DNA of 64,000 nucleotides from NCBI GenBank assembly GCA_035771165.1, contig JAWNZC010000174.1, forward strand, positions 778,501-842,500, given 5' to 3'. Under the pieces are notes generated by a model. It was not told the origin of the DNA, did not search any database, and was given only the letters and a program-made list of their open reading frames with translations. The DNA comes from Paragorgia papillata. Lineage: Eukaryota > Cnidaria > Anthozoa > Scleralcyonacea > Coralliidae. Of the stretch, positions 53,800 to 64,000 are shown one piece after another (within the stretch, counting starts at the first letter, position 1; the number at the start of each line of letters is the position of its first letter). The position numbers and the translations under genes were made by a program.

Positions 53800-55380
53800 A
53801 GGCTGTGAAACGGGAGAAGACAACCACAAGCTGGCATCCTTACATGTGCGGTGTTGTCAAACCATCAAACATTGCCGAAGGGGCTAAACAAAATTTTCTG
53901 CAGTCGGGTGTTTATTCGCAATAACTAACCGCTTTCTGGCTTGTCGAAATCAGAAACATATACAGGCACCGAAAAGGGGAATCGAGCGATTAGCAATTCT
54001 ATGGCTATTTATTTTGCGCTCAGCCAAGTTGTTGGAAAATTCTAATTAAACTTCTGTTGTCGACTGTGACCTGCTGAGATTTAAATTATTAGTTTTGTCA
54101 AAGCATATTGTCTTTTGGTAATTAGTAACTATCTTGTGTTTTTAAACTTGTTATCATTATTTTCTGTACATATTAAAATGAGTGGTCTTAACTTTTTCAT
54201 CAATTAAATGCTATTTAAAGATTATATACCATGCAATTGTTCTCTTTGTTATTATTTTACTGGTAATACATAATAAATTATCCTGTGCAGTGATCACAGA
54301 CTTCTCTACAGTATGCTTTCTGGCTTTTAATGGCAGATTAGTGATATCAGTGCTTTTCCTTTTTATGACATCCTGAAACATTTCCTTGTATCACTGGCAA
54401 ACATTTTTTCCTTGAATAGAAATGGCATTAGCATTTATAATGTACTTGAACTCGTACAGATCAAGTTTGGGTTGCCTGAGCGTTTCCCTGCAATCCTCAT
54501 TTGATGGACTCTAACCATCAAATTACTCTTTAACCATGCACATCGTGACAGATTTCAGCCATCAGGATGTATTTTAATCCTTGAAGAAGGAATTGAAAAG
54601 AAGTAGATTGTAATTTTATTAGACTGTGTTTTTGTTGAGATAAATTCTACATTGCGAGAAACATTGGGGTCTTTCCAACACTTGATAAAAGGTAAAAATT
54701 CTGTTGTCAACTACTGCACGCGTACGTGCATCATTCAGAATTTTCACTCTGTGCTTAACTTGACTCGTGCATGGGGTTTTTATGGCAAATTTTGTGATGC
54801 TCCAGCTCCGGTTTCTCTGTAGTTGTCTAAAATTTGTATTGAAATGCAGCATGTTAAGTAAACAAACTCACCCGACCCGCGGATTATTTTGTCGCGAAAC
54901 CCATATATATGGAAGTTTTATTAATGCAATCTGAGCGAATTCGACCACTTGTTTTAACGATTCTCTCCGCTTCACAAAACTGGTATATTGCCTTTAACCA
55001 CTTGGAATGGATAGCGGTATTTTCGACTTTAGTCAGTTTACCAAGGCCATGCCCACTGACCGAAGGTTTGCGCGGTGCATGACATAACAGACTTATTTCC
55101 CGCTCTAGCACTCGTTTTGGCAAACGTGATGCGCAACTGCTTGTTGCATTTAGGGCAGGCTAGTTCTGAGTCACTATCTGGGTTTTTTTTTAACGATTTA
55201 AAGTAAGAAATAATCGAGAAATATTAAATAAAGTGAGACCAAACAAATGCGATCGAGGCCTACTATTATTAAACCAGCTGTCATGTCATTCTATCATCGG
55301 ATAAAGTATAACTTTCTCTGGAAATCATTAAATTCAGATAACCAAATTATATAATGTAGCGTGTATATACTTATATACTA
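53800..55380. other. Interior of the THAP element, mostly unrecognised
   Basis: Minus-strand frames around 54884-55190 read ELACPKCNKQLRITFAK and neighbouring pieces in shifting frames, possibly the decayed middle of the transposon protein. No DDE/DDD catalytic pattern could be traced. Confidence 0.4.
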
Positions 55381-55382
55381 AC

Positions 55383-55640
55383 TTCAATGTCACTTGGTTG
55401 GAAATGTTTATTACAAATGCGTACGTTGCCTTCGTCTATTTATGCGAATATCTTTTATATCAACAACGACGTGTCGTCGTGTTCCTTTGTAATACCGTAA
55501 TATTTATTATTTCTCTTCGCCAAGACGCCTTTGCAACATTTGACGTAGATGGAATGCTTAATAGACTTATCCTTTCGTGTTTTTTCTCCGCGATTATTAC
55601 TCTACATCCAAATGTTGAACAATTTGCGCCAGGCAGTACT
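55383..55640 (-). pseudogene. THAP zinc-finger domain, frameshifted
   Basis: The minus strand reads GANCSTFGCRVIIAEKKHER then ISLLSIPSTSNVAKASWRRE and IINIT, and after frame changes RICNKHFQPSDIEV. This matches the THAP pattern C-x(2-4)-C ... sxPxx....W...I ... C-xx-H-F. Stops before and within it (TAG, TGA) show it is not translatable as it stands. THAP domains bind transposon ends in P-like elements, fitting its place at the end of a TIR element. Confidence 0.75.
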
Positions 55641-55780
55641 TTTGCTGAGCGTGGCTAAACAGATAACATCTGAAACGTGCCCCTTCTTCCCACGTGATCA
55701 GAATTGAGAGGGAACAAAAAGTGTGCGCTTTGAAGTACGCCGGGTTTCCAGACACTTTAATTCCAGGGACTATGCCCAGA

Positions 55781-56898
55781 GCCATTTAACTTGCCTGCGC
55801 GGCCGGGCATATTTGGCTCTGGGGACGAGATTGCTCTAGGGGTATCCACAGCCTGGTTCCCAGGCCTCTCTTTTTAACGTCGAGCGGCAGACCGAATTGT
55901 GAGAGGCCTGGAATAAAATGTTTTGCTTGGCCCCAAATCTGGCCCCAACTTATACAGGCACCAAACGGCCGTTTGGCGGAAAACCAAGGCAGATAACACT
56001 CACGTCGGTCTACACAATTCTTTATAACATCATATAGCAAGGTTGGTCTACTGCCGAAACGTTAAAATAGCATATTTCGATTTGTATAAATGTGTTTCAA
56101 CACAATCACTTCCCACGCCTAAGACTACTTTATAAAGCCTCGTATGTAACAACCTTTTAACGTAATGTAAAACAAAGAAACCTACTCATTTGCTGTCTGC
56201 TCTCAAGAAGAAGTTTGTTTAAGTGCCCTCGTTCATAAAGATTAAACAATCCGAGCTCCAGCAGGATTCATGTGATGATAGATAAAGATGAACATTTTCC
56301 GCTAGTCCTCTTGCTCGATGCCTATTCTGTGACGTCACCAAAATACGTTCGAGAGAAAAGAGGACTAGGAACTAGTCTGGGGAATCCATATATCATCGCG
56401 ATCTGATTGGTTGTTCAAATTCAAATGCCTATACAGTCTAACGATGGAGCTTAGTGTATGTTTATAAATAAACAGTATTTGAGACACGAAAACTGACAAC
56501 GCAGCACAATTCTAATCATAGTTCTAATCCGAACAATTTAATCGAACATTTTTCAAAGCAATCAACCCGTTTCCCCTTATATAATTAAATCAAACACAGA
56601 AGACAGACAGCAATTTGAAATCGGTAGGCGATAGACGATATTAGACAGCAGTCACAGCACACTGCTGGCTGTTCGTGCATGGTACATATTAATAAGAATC
56701 TCATTGAAATATACACGTCAAATATAAACGAACGGTGCAACATATTAAAGAGAACTACGTTCACTAAAAGAAGCCGTAAATACGAAGAAATTCCGACGCG
56801 GCTCTAGTATTGCCAAGCTCTGAAGCGAACTCGTAAATTTTAATGCCTTTTGCCGCATGCGCTTTAGAAAGAACACCAAAGAATCTTGGTGTTCCGCT
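55781..56898. other. Intergenic stretch with terminus fragments
   Basis: GGCTCTGGGGACGAGATTG at 55814-55833 is an M1-like terminus; CAGCCTGGTTCCCAGGCCTC and GAGAGGCCTGG form a hairpin at about 55850-55911. A fragment CTACTGCCGAAACGTTAAAA (56051) belongs to the GCGTAGGCAG-type repeat. No exon is supported. Confidence 0.5.
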
Positions 56899-57319
56899 GT
56901 GGCGGTCTGAGATTGTCACCGTGCTGAGATTGTATATCGATTTGTGCTATCAAATGTTTGACGTTCAAAACATTCAAACTTTTTGCCTTCAAATGGTTTA
57001 TGGTTTGTGGGTTATGGTTTGTTAATCTTCTACAATCTGGATATATTTAATAATTCAATGGAATGATCAATACAAGACATCTTCAGTTAATCAGTTATAG
57101 TAAACGTCCGAAACTTTCGTCATGCATTCTAGTTCACGAGCGGATATAATACTGATCTTTTCATTAAAACTGTGGTTATTCATCTCAAGTATTCGATTTT
57201 ATTCAGGCTGTGTTCATAAATCAGTCATTTATTGGCAAAAAGTTTGATTATTCTGGTCATAAAGCCGATTACAGATATTGATATACAATCTCAGCACGGT
57301 GACAATCTCAGACCGCCAC
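56899..57319. repeat. Inverted repeat, 41-bp arms
   Basis: GTGGCGGTCTGAGATTGTCA CCGTGCTGAGATTGTATATC (56899-56938) is mirrored at 57280-57319. The 340-bp spacer shows no coding content. Probably a MITE; no duplication was determined. Confidence 0.8.
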
Positions 57320-57506
57320 ACCTGTTTGGATTCCCCCAGAGCACTGACCTATATATATAACTGGACTGCGTGCTCCTATTACCTTTGAGTTAGGAAAAGT
57401 GTCCCCAAAATCGTTTTCAAAATGGCGGCATTTATGGGTCCTTTTGCTAATGGTGAAGGTCGCTGACCGATGCCTAAGAATCTCTAGTTCGTATTGGACA
57501 TGTTCG

Positions 57507-58165
57507 GTATTTCGCTTTTTTTAAGAAAACTAAGCTATTTAGTCCCAGATTGTAAAGTTTGCTAAGTGTGCGGGTAGGACGGATCAAAGGATCGGAAAAT
57601 GCGCGGACGGGCAGGCTTGCAGGTAAAAACTGCGCGGATGGTGGGTAAAAACTGCGCGGATACGATGCAGGTTGTCACGAAATGCGCGAATTACTCAAGA
57701 TATATTTGTAAATTTTGTGTGGATGCGGATATTTATCCCATTTTGCGCGGATGCGGATATATTTAACCCATTTTGCGCGGATGCAGTTCAAATTTGAAAA
57801 TAATGCGCGGGTAAGATCTTCCCCGCGAACGACAAACTTTACAATCTGGATTTAGTCGGATAAACTGTACGTATGTTGTAGCCAGATGAATTATCTTTCT
57901 TCCAGTATAATTGATAGCTTCTACAGTGGTTTATTTCTCGAGAAAACATTCGGAGAAGATATTATTATACATACGGGAAAAGATTTCAAAATAGCGGCGG
58001 CTATTATGATTTGTACATGTTTGGTATTTCGTTTTTTTTAGGGAAACTAAGCTATTTGGTCGGATAAACTGCACGTATGTTATAGCAAGGTGAATTATCT
58101 TTCTGCCAATATATTTTATAACTTCTACAGTGGATTATTTCTTGAGAAAACGTTCGGAGTAGACG
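57507..58165 (+). repeat. Tandem segmental duplication, first copy split by a MITE
   Basis: GGTATTTCGCTTTTTTTAAG ... ACTAAGCTATTTAGTC and, after the MITE, GGATAAACTGTACGTATGTT ... TTCTACAGTGGTTTATTTCT (57507-57960) recur at 58021-58165 without interruption. The arrangement dates the MITE after, or only in one copy of, the duplication. Confidence 0.82.
57545..57849. mobile_element. hAT-like MITE with CCAGATTGTAAAGTTTG termini
   Basis: Perfect 8-bp duplications ATTTAGTC at 57537-57544 and 57850-57857. Inside are several units of TGCGCGGATGCGGATAT. The empty site is visible in the downstream duplicate copy at about 58058 (CTATTTGGTCGG). Confidence 0.9.
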
Positions 58166-58975
58166 GACTAGGCAAACTTTGTCGAATTTTCTGTCAGAAT
58201 TTTTGCCAAGTCATCATAATATCGTCCTGGTCTCGAGTTTGTGTAAACAAAATATCTGTTGAGCGGCCCGGGATGTTTTCATGATAAGAGTCTTATTGTA
58301 GTTCTGAACTACAATAATAATAATCCTAGACAATTACTGTTGTAGCTTTCTAGCAGTCTGAATTAAAGACGTGCCGGCCGGCGGTACCGCACGAACACTT
58401 GGCAATAAAATAAACAAGACTGTCAATACACATGGTCATGGAAATCTACAGACATTTCATTTTGTGAAGTCGCCAGCTCTATAAAGAACCGCTGAAGATC
58501 ACGAGAAAATCGTAAAGAAGCGAGGCGTACCGAGTTCTTCTTAGGGGCTTGCTTAGGGGCTGTTTACATGGGAGGCGATGTTCCTATTTGGTCAGACAAA
58601 ATGACAAATAATCCAGCAGGCCTCTTGAGTCGTTCCACAAGAAATTAACAATGACCAACCTGCATGCATTAACTCTTTCCTGTCCGAATTTATTGGTCTT
58701 TACTCTTTAGTATTTTGTTCTGGCTAACGCAGTAACGCCAGACGATTTTATTCACCTCTGGGGAAGCCCTCGCATAGGAACGATTTATTATAAATAAAGT
58801 AAGAAAATCGCTTTGTATTTACATAAATATTCTTTTTTCCTACGATAAGTACATGTCATTGGTCGCTACCATTAGCAGAAGGACCCATAAATGCCGTCAT
58901 TTTGAAAGTGAAATTCGAAAATGGGGACACATCTTTGGCCAGCACCCGCAGTCCAGTTATATATATAGGTCAGTG

Positions 58976-59722
58976 CCCCAGAGCTTTTCAGCGCGCCAGC
59001 ACGGGAGAGGCTCTGGGGACGAGAATGGACTGTTTCCCAATCTCGTTCCCAATCTCGTTCCCAGAGCCCACGTCTGCTTCCTCCACAGGCCCTATTGCAT
59101 CATGGACAGGTCACGCTGTTGAGAGGGCCTGCCAGATCCTGTAAACAAAATGGTGACTGATCCCATTATGCACAGCGAGACTAGGCCACAGAACTAGGCC
59201 CTAGAGGCGATAGTTTTGAGAGGGCCTGCAAGTTTCCGGCCGCTGTTCGACAAACGTACGTCCAAGTTCTTTAAACACTGTGACCCACCAGGAAATTCGG
59301 TCTAAACTTTCTTACAGATCATGACAATGAAGAAACCAATATGTTTTAGAATTACCGACCTTCTGCCAATAATATTTTTAGCGACAAAAAGGAATTGAAG
59401 GGGAAAATATCTGCCGAACAAAAGCAAATTCGACGGTCAGGAAAGTAACAGGTTTTTCGTATTGTTTTTTGGTTTATTTAGCTATCGAAGACTGTCAACT
59501 GACCAAGAGTTAATGAGATTTAATTTTGTTAAATTGTAGGCTATAGTGTAGCGTAATTCAAGTTTCAGTTGTTGTGGAAAGCGAAAAAGTATAAACCAAA
59601 GAGTCTCTGGGTAGACTAAAGTGCATTTTCGTTGATTATTCCGGCCGAAAGTTGACGAAGTTCAACCGTAATTGCTTTCTTCAACAATTCCTGCATTTTA
59701 AAGCTAGGATTCGTATGTCATA
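58976..59722. other. Spacer with M1-type terminus fragments
   Basis: GAGAGGCTCTGGGGACGAGA (59006), CAATCTCGTTCCC twice and CAGAGCCCACG (59038-59075) are isolated pieces of M1 ends. No gene was recognised. Confidence 0.5.
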
Positions 59723-59926
59723 AACGAGAGACTCTGGGATAATCCGTTTCACATCGATATTTCATTGGCTGATGAGCAGGATTACTCCTCTTCCGGATCA
59801 CAAGAATCCTGTGATGGCGTGAACGGATTATCCCAGAGTCTCTCGTTTCCTGGGTGGGGAACGTGGGCTCTGGGAACGAGATTGATCTCGTTCCCAGAAC
59901 GTGGGGGCTCTGGGAAAGAGATTGGA
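59723..59926. mobile_element. Truncated M1 element
   Basis: AAACGAGAGACTCTGGGATA and complement TATCCCAGAGTCTCTCGTTT form a hairpin; the right arm runs to the full GGCTCTGGGAACGAGATTG end at 59884 and is followed by a second, diverged end at 59887-59925. The left outer terminus is missing. Confidence 0.75.
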
Positions 59927-61560
59927 CTGTTTCTCGATTTTTCTGGACTGTTTTCTCGACATTTTTCTCGATTTTTTTCGTCATATCAGCATTCCAGCTT
60001 CTTCTTACCCTGCAGCGCAGGCGTTTCGGTATCAGTTACCACAGATCGCCCAAACCACTGACGTGGTTTCGGTGAGATTTTATAAACAGTCTGGGACTGT
60101 TTATAAAATCTCACCAAAACAACGTCAGTAAGACAAATACACTTTGTACTAGAGATAAGTGCACTATATTTCAGTATATTTCAGTATATTTCAAAAATTT
60201 AAAGCAATTAAGAGGAAATATTCTATCATTTTGACTTAAATTCTTGTATACATAACTGCTCACACCATGAGTTTGGGCGACCTGTGATTTTACTCGACTG
60301 TTTCTTCTCGACGTATTTCTTGATTTTTCTCTCTACTGTTTTCTCCATGATTCTTTCAAGCATTTTTCTCGATTGTTTTCTCAACGTTTTTCTTACCCTG
60401 ATTTTCGTTTTTTTGGGGGAGAATTAACTTTCTCCCAGGGTACGTTTTTCTCGACATTTTTCCAGACATTTTTGTACACTGTTTTCTAGATTTTGTTGAC
60501 ATTTTTCTAGGCTTTATTTCGATATTGAATTTTACTCAACTTTTCACCCGTTTATCTCAAAATTTCACATCATTTTTTTCTCAACTTCCTCGACTGTTAA
60601 TTTTTTGGCACTTTTTTCGACATTTTCTCGACATATATCTGGAGTTTTTTCTCCAGTGTTTTCTCGTTCTTTCTTATCATTTTTCTCGATTGTTTTCTAA
60701 CGTTTTTCTCGACTGTTTTCTCAACTTTTTTCTCTCGACATTTTTGTCGACTGCTTTCTAGATATTTTTGGCATTTTTCTCGACATTTTTTAGACCTTTG
60801 AAGGCCCTGTTGCACGGTGCAATTTTTCATGCAACTTGTCTCACATGATGACTCATGCAGCATTGCAGTTGCAAGACAGGGGGTGTTACACGCTGCAACG
60901 CGTTTATGCAATATTCCAATGATTTGGATTTCGATAAAAGCGGGTAGACTGGGGAGAGGCTCGATTGAGTGCCAAATCATAATTACACAATATTGCTGCA
61001 ACAATGAAACAAATTGCTGTGATCGTTGCAGAAAGTAGAACCTCTAGATCTATTTTGTGCAACGATTGTTGCAACTTGTCTCGCAACGATTTTGACCATT
61101 GCACAGCATGTTACACGGCGCAATGGTTCATGCAACTTGGCTCGCAACGCGTTAGTTGCCAGACAAGTTGCATGAAAAATTGCACCGTGTAACAGGGCCT
61201 ATTTTCTGGATTTTTTCTCAACTGTTTTAAACATTTTCCCGATTGTTTCCTCAACGTTTTTATCGACATTTTTGTCAACTATTTTCCAAATTTTTTTGAC
61301 ATTTTTCTCGACTTTAAATTGTTCGACATTTTGCTCGACTTTTTTCTCGACATCTTATTTTATTTTTTCTTGACATTTTCTCGACATATTCTTGATTTTT
61401 TATAGAATTTTTTCACGATATTTTACTGAAGGTTTCGCAATTTCTTGCCTTTTTTCCTCGATTTTTTCCGTCTTGTATAATTATGTCTTCTAGACTGTTT
61501 CCCCAACTTTTTGTTTAACATTTTCGCCGTTTCGTTTCCTAAACTGTTTTCAGGACTTGC
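59927..61560 (+). repeat. Degenerate TTTTTCTCGAC minisatellite
   Basis: About 12-14-bp units such as TTTTTCTCGACA, GTTTTCTCGACT and TTTTTCTCGATT fill 59927-59985, 60290-60790 and 61200-61560. The central gap is the inserted MITE 60803-61199. Minus-strand frames (ENVEKNVEKTVEK) follow the period and are artefacts. Confidence 0.85.
60803..61199. mobile_element. MITE with GGCCCTGTTGCACGGTGCAA termini
   Basis: The left end GGCCCTGTTGCACGGTGCAA TTTTTCATGCAACTTGTCT is mirrored at 61161-61199. The interior is rich in TTGCAACTTGTCTCGCAAC-type words. It interrupts the CTCGAC minisatellite. No clear duplication was seen. Confidence 0.88.
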
Positions 61561-61764
61561 TTCTTCCCGCATTGCCGAGTTTTCGGGTATTTTGACAGTT
61601 ATATTACTGATAAAAAGTTTCAAATATCATTCAATTTTAACGATAACAAAAGCACATTTTTGATAATGAAGCATAATTTTTATTAAAATTCATTAAAATA
61701 AATGAATTATTATCTTTTAATACCTCGTGTAATATTTCTGAGTTTTGAGGGAGATTCCCATTTA

Positions 61765-61835
61765 TTTATTTATTTAGATATTTATCTATCTATCTATTTA
61801 TTTATTTATTTATTTATTTATGGTTTATTTATTTT

Positions 61836-61920
<85 letters not shown>
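61765..61920 (+). repeat. (TTTA)n and (ATCA)n microsatellites
   Basis: TTTA/TTTATC units (61765-61836), then about 20 units of ATCA (61838-61920). Confidence 0.95.
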
Positions 61921-62359
61921 TAACGTGCCGAGCTTTGAAGAACATTCCTTTTATTCACGGTCCATTAAACTTATTACATGCAACCTTCGCTCTCTGTGGT
62001 CACATACACACTGCCTGATCTAACACCAGGTCAATTACTATCTTGGGCTTTGTCCGGAAACTCCGCCTTATATTGTTCTTTGTCTACTGTTGATCTATTG
62101 TCCGTTGTTTTAATAGTGAAATAACGTTCTATTGTCTAAGATGAGATCTGAGCTTACATATAACTTGTTACACAATCCATCCATCCATCCATTTAGTAAA
62201 ATGACTTCGTACATACAACGACATATTTATTTATTTAATTATTTACTTATTAGTTCATCTGTAGCTCTAGACAGAAGTGAATTTGACCAAAATAATTGTG
62301 TGTGAACGATCGTGGATGGAATTGACTTGTATTGATAATACGTTGCACGAGGGAATCGT
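61921..62359 (-). other. 3' region of the SEFIR-domain gene
   Basis: No coding content. On the minus strand AATAAA-type hexamers lie near 62222-62236 (TTTATTTATTT on the plus strand), a plausible polyadenylation site about 130 bp after the stop. A CCAT tetranucleotide run is at 62177-62192. Confidence 0.4.
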
Positions 62360-62946
62360 CTACTCGTATAATCCAACATACTGAAGCAACGCCGATTTTT
62401 CTTTTGGCCAATCAAAAATTGGCCAGCCGCTCATCCATGTCGGCAGCTTTCCAGCACACGACGTATCCAATAGCACGGCAACAAAACGCTTCCCGCGCAT
62501 GCGCTTGCTTTGAAATGGGCTATCCGTGGTTCCAGCAGTTTTTCCAGTGCCCTTCGCCGGCCAAATCACTTCTTCCAATAGTTTCGCATCGGTACTGTTT
62601 TCTCCAACAACTGCTGGCTGCTTGGGAGGTGGTTCGAGTTGGGCGCGGTCGATATATTTTATTTCCTCAAAAACACGTCGCCTTTCTTTATCGAGCTCGG
62701 CGTTGTCGTACACGCTGCATAGGTCGAGGTACTTCTTGGTAACGAGCACGATGACGTGAGCGGCGTGTTGCATGTGCAGTTCACCGAATTTACGAGGCCC
62801 TAGCGTGTAGTACTGCTGCAGGTCAGCATTGGTCAGAATGTTCACAGCAACTGTACGAAGACCGTTGTTCATGAGGAAGTTAATGACGGACCTCGAGGGA
62901 TCTCCGCTCCAGCCATCATCATGAAAATACGATATGTAACAAACAT
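62360..62946 (-). CDS. Last coding exon of a SEFIR/TIR-like domain protein
   Basis: After a possible acceptor (TTCGTTATTGGTCTAG) the exon reads VCYISYFHDDGWSGDPSRSV, INFLMNNGLRTVAVNIL, GELHMQHAAHVIVLVTKKYL and, near the end, RFVAVLLDTSCAGKLPTWM and FDWPKEKSALLQYVGLYE before TAG (62360-62362). The order of an initial V-x-I-S-Y strand, a helix with N-F-L-x-x-x-G, a central VIVLVT strand, an RFVAVLL strand and a terminal W-P---LL helix is that of SEFIR domains (IL-17 receptors, ACT1), which belong to the TIR-like fold. It would act in signalling by domain-domain contact. A basic and Pro-rich insert separates the halves. N-terminal exons are outside the window or unrecognised. Confidence 0.7.
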
Positions 62947-63029
62947 CTAGACCAATAACGAATATAGGCGAGTTAGACAACACATTACGATATAACAGAA
63001 GCCGCGAATTTGGGGGTAGTATCACGTTT

Positions 63030-63060
63030 GTTATTTATTACCGAGCTTTCGACCTGGAAA
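63030..63060 (-). repeat. CGAAAGCTCGGTAATAAATA fragment
   Basis: Upstream of the SEFIR exon the minus strand reads AGGTCGAAAGCTCGGTAATAA, related to the CGAAAGCTTAGCAAATAAA phrase at 27360 and 32960. A small retroelement-derived fragment. Confidence 0.45.
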
Positions 63061-63097
63061 TGCCAACGTGTTCGCTGACGTCATATAAACAAACAAA

Positions 63098-63255
63098 CCT
63101 TTCATGTTTGTTTGTTTGTTTGTTTGTTGGTTTGTCTGCCTGCCTGCCTGCTTGCTCGCTCGCTTGTTCGTTCGTTCGTTCGTTCGTTCGTTCGTTCGTT
63201 CGTTCGTTCGTTCGTTCGTTCGTTCGTTCGTTCGTTCGTTCGTTCGTTCGTTGTT
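63098..63255 (+). repeat. (GTTT)n, (CTGC)n and (CGTT)n microsatellite
   Basis: GTTT units (63106-63130), CTGC units (63137-63150) and about 20 CGTT units (63167-63250). Confidence 0.95.
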
Positions 63256-63810
63256 TGTTTGACCAAGCCATTAATTTTTGGTTTAATTTAATTTATTATA
63301 TAAAATAGAGTGTTTTATTGATTTTTCCGCCACCAATAAAAGTGATAATCTCACATGTACGATTATTTATGATAATCGCACATGTGACGATTATCGCTGA
63401 ATCAGCATTATAGTTTAAGGCAATAGGACAATATTTTATATATAATAAACAGAACTTTTATTTTAGAATAATTATTTTAGAATTTTTTTAGAATAATTTA
63501 TTTCTCGTCAACCCTTATTATTTCTGGTCAACGCTCGAAATAATTTATTTCTGGTCAACACTCGAAATAAATTTCATATTTCCGCACATCCATGCATTAT
63601 TCTCTATTTAATTTGGTTGAAAATTGGATGGAAATTCCATAAAAGTTCTCAGTGTAGAAGAAATAATTGAAAAAATGCTTCATTGCACTCATTATTATGC
63701 CTTATATAACCGATAAGCAAGCGACCTGGTATATAGTGTAACTTAAACTGCATGGGGTCTCAATAACCGCTGGCGGAGGTATGTAGTCTCTGAGTGTCCT
63801 CATGTTGTAT
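63256..63810. other. AT-rich spacer
   Basis: Contains a hairpin of GATAATCTCACATGTACGAT with GATAATCGCACATGTGACGA (63342-63390) and three copies of TATTTCTGGTCAACRCTCGAA-like text at 63505-63570. No gene was recognised. Confidence 0.45.
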
Positions 63811-63990
63811 TTAATGCTTTGAGAATTGTTGACCGAAGAGATAACCAAGTATACTATTCAATGACTGACTCTCCTGTGAAATAGTAGCATTTTTCAAAAT
63901 ATCAATAGACTCCCCCATTCTTCGGCTGAAGTAGTGCTTGTCGCTAGCTAGAAAAGAAGAATCCTCCCATTTTATATGGTGATCATACTC
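63811..63990 (-). pseudogene. C-terminal fragment of a Penelope-like (GIY-YIG) protein
   Basis: The minus strand reads EYDHHIKWEDSSFLASDKHY, FSRRMGESIDILKNATISQE and ends FGQQFSKH before TAA (63811-63813). The pattern H-x-I-x-W-E-x-x-x-L-x(6)-Y-x-x-R-x-x-E-x-x-x-I matches the conserved C terminus after the GIY-YIG nuclease of Penelope-like elements. A stop lies immediately upstream (63991), so only a fragment survives. Confidence 0.5.
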
Positions 63991-64000
63991 TCAAGCGTGT

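Larger units (their letters stand above)
52288..55775 (-). mobile_element. 3.5-kb DNA transposon carrying a THAP domain
   Basis: Inverted termini GCATAGTCCCTGGAATTAAA, continuing GTGTCTGGAAACGCGGCG and TACTTCAAAG, recur in reverse at 55727-55775. CCAGA flanks both ends (52283-52287, 55776-55780), a possible 5-bp duplication. The minus strand near the right end encodes a THAP zinc finger; the plus strand near the left end carries exon-like segments. THAP domains are known in P-element-type transposases, but the catalytic region was not recognised, so the superfamily is open. It hosts the element at 52406-53434. Confidence 0.75.
57351..58975. repeat. Large foldback, about 120-bp arms
   Basis: GCACTGACCTATATATATAA CTGGACTGCG..., AATGGCGGCATTTATGGGTC and CTTTTGCTAATGGT are mirrored by ACCATTAGCAGAAGGACCCA, TAAATGCCGTCATTTTG and CAGTTATATATATAGGTCAG. 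It encloses the duplicated segment and the hAT-like MITE at 57545, and a GTTCTGGCTAACG repeat copy at about 58720. Confidence 0.8.

Noticed and set aside
61838..61920. Open frame with INQS repeats
   Set aside because: Pure ATCA microsatellite.

Overview
This is eukaryotic DNA from a metazoan: multi-exon genes with GT/AG introns, several clades of LINE remnants, dozens of foldback DNA transposons, microsatellites and a modest GC content. The proteins and the repeat style suggest a cnidarian, most likely an anthozoan such as a coral or anemone; this is inference, because no rRNA or mitochondrial marker is present.

Four host genes can be supported, all cut into short exons. (1) COX10, the mitochondrial haem A farnesyltransferase, lies on the minus strand: exon 1 at 19760-19966, exon 2 at 9145-9364, exon 3 at 2866-2990, with the rest beyond the left edge. 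The phases join exactly. (2) RPP21, the zinc-ribbon subunit of RNase P/MRP, lies on the plus strand and is complete in four exons between 23559 and 30211 (137 aa). COX10 and RPP21 start head to head, with 3.6 kb of nested transposons between their start codons. (3) MSRB1, a selenoprotein methionine-R-sulfoxide reductase, lies on the minus strand: last exon 36874-37169 with an in-frame Sec TGA, and a probable upstream exon at 43404-43454. (4) A protein with a SEFIR/TIR-like domain lies on the minus strand; its last coding exon is 62360-62946. A decayed RecQ-like helicase copy occupies about 50300-51420 on the minus strand.

Most of the rest is mobile DNA inside introns and intergenic space. LINEs: a frameshifted RT copy embedded in a CAGA microsatellite (840-2771, minus), an almost intact endonuclease/RT ORF (44936-47554, plus) and three 3'-end fragments. 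DNA transposons could often be delimited by terminal inverted repeats plus target-site duplications: 9-bp TSD families (seven copies, including a three-element nest at 20754-21849 and a 41-bp copy that is only its two termini), TTAA-flanked foldbacks, TA-flanked, 3-bp (TAA/TTA) and 8-bp hAT-like elements. A 3.5-kb element at 52288-55775 holds a broken THAP domain. A 5.8-kb insertion at 11111-16953, with an A1-B1A2-B2 split-repeat layout and no recognisable coding sequence, sits inside one of the TTAA foldbacks and is the least explained part of the window.
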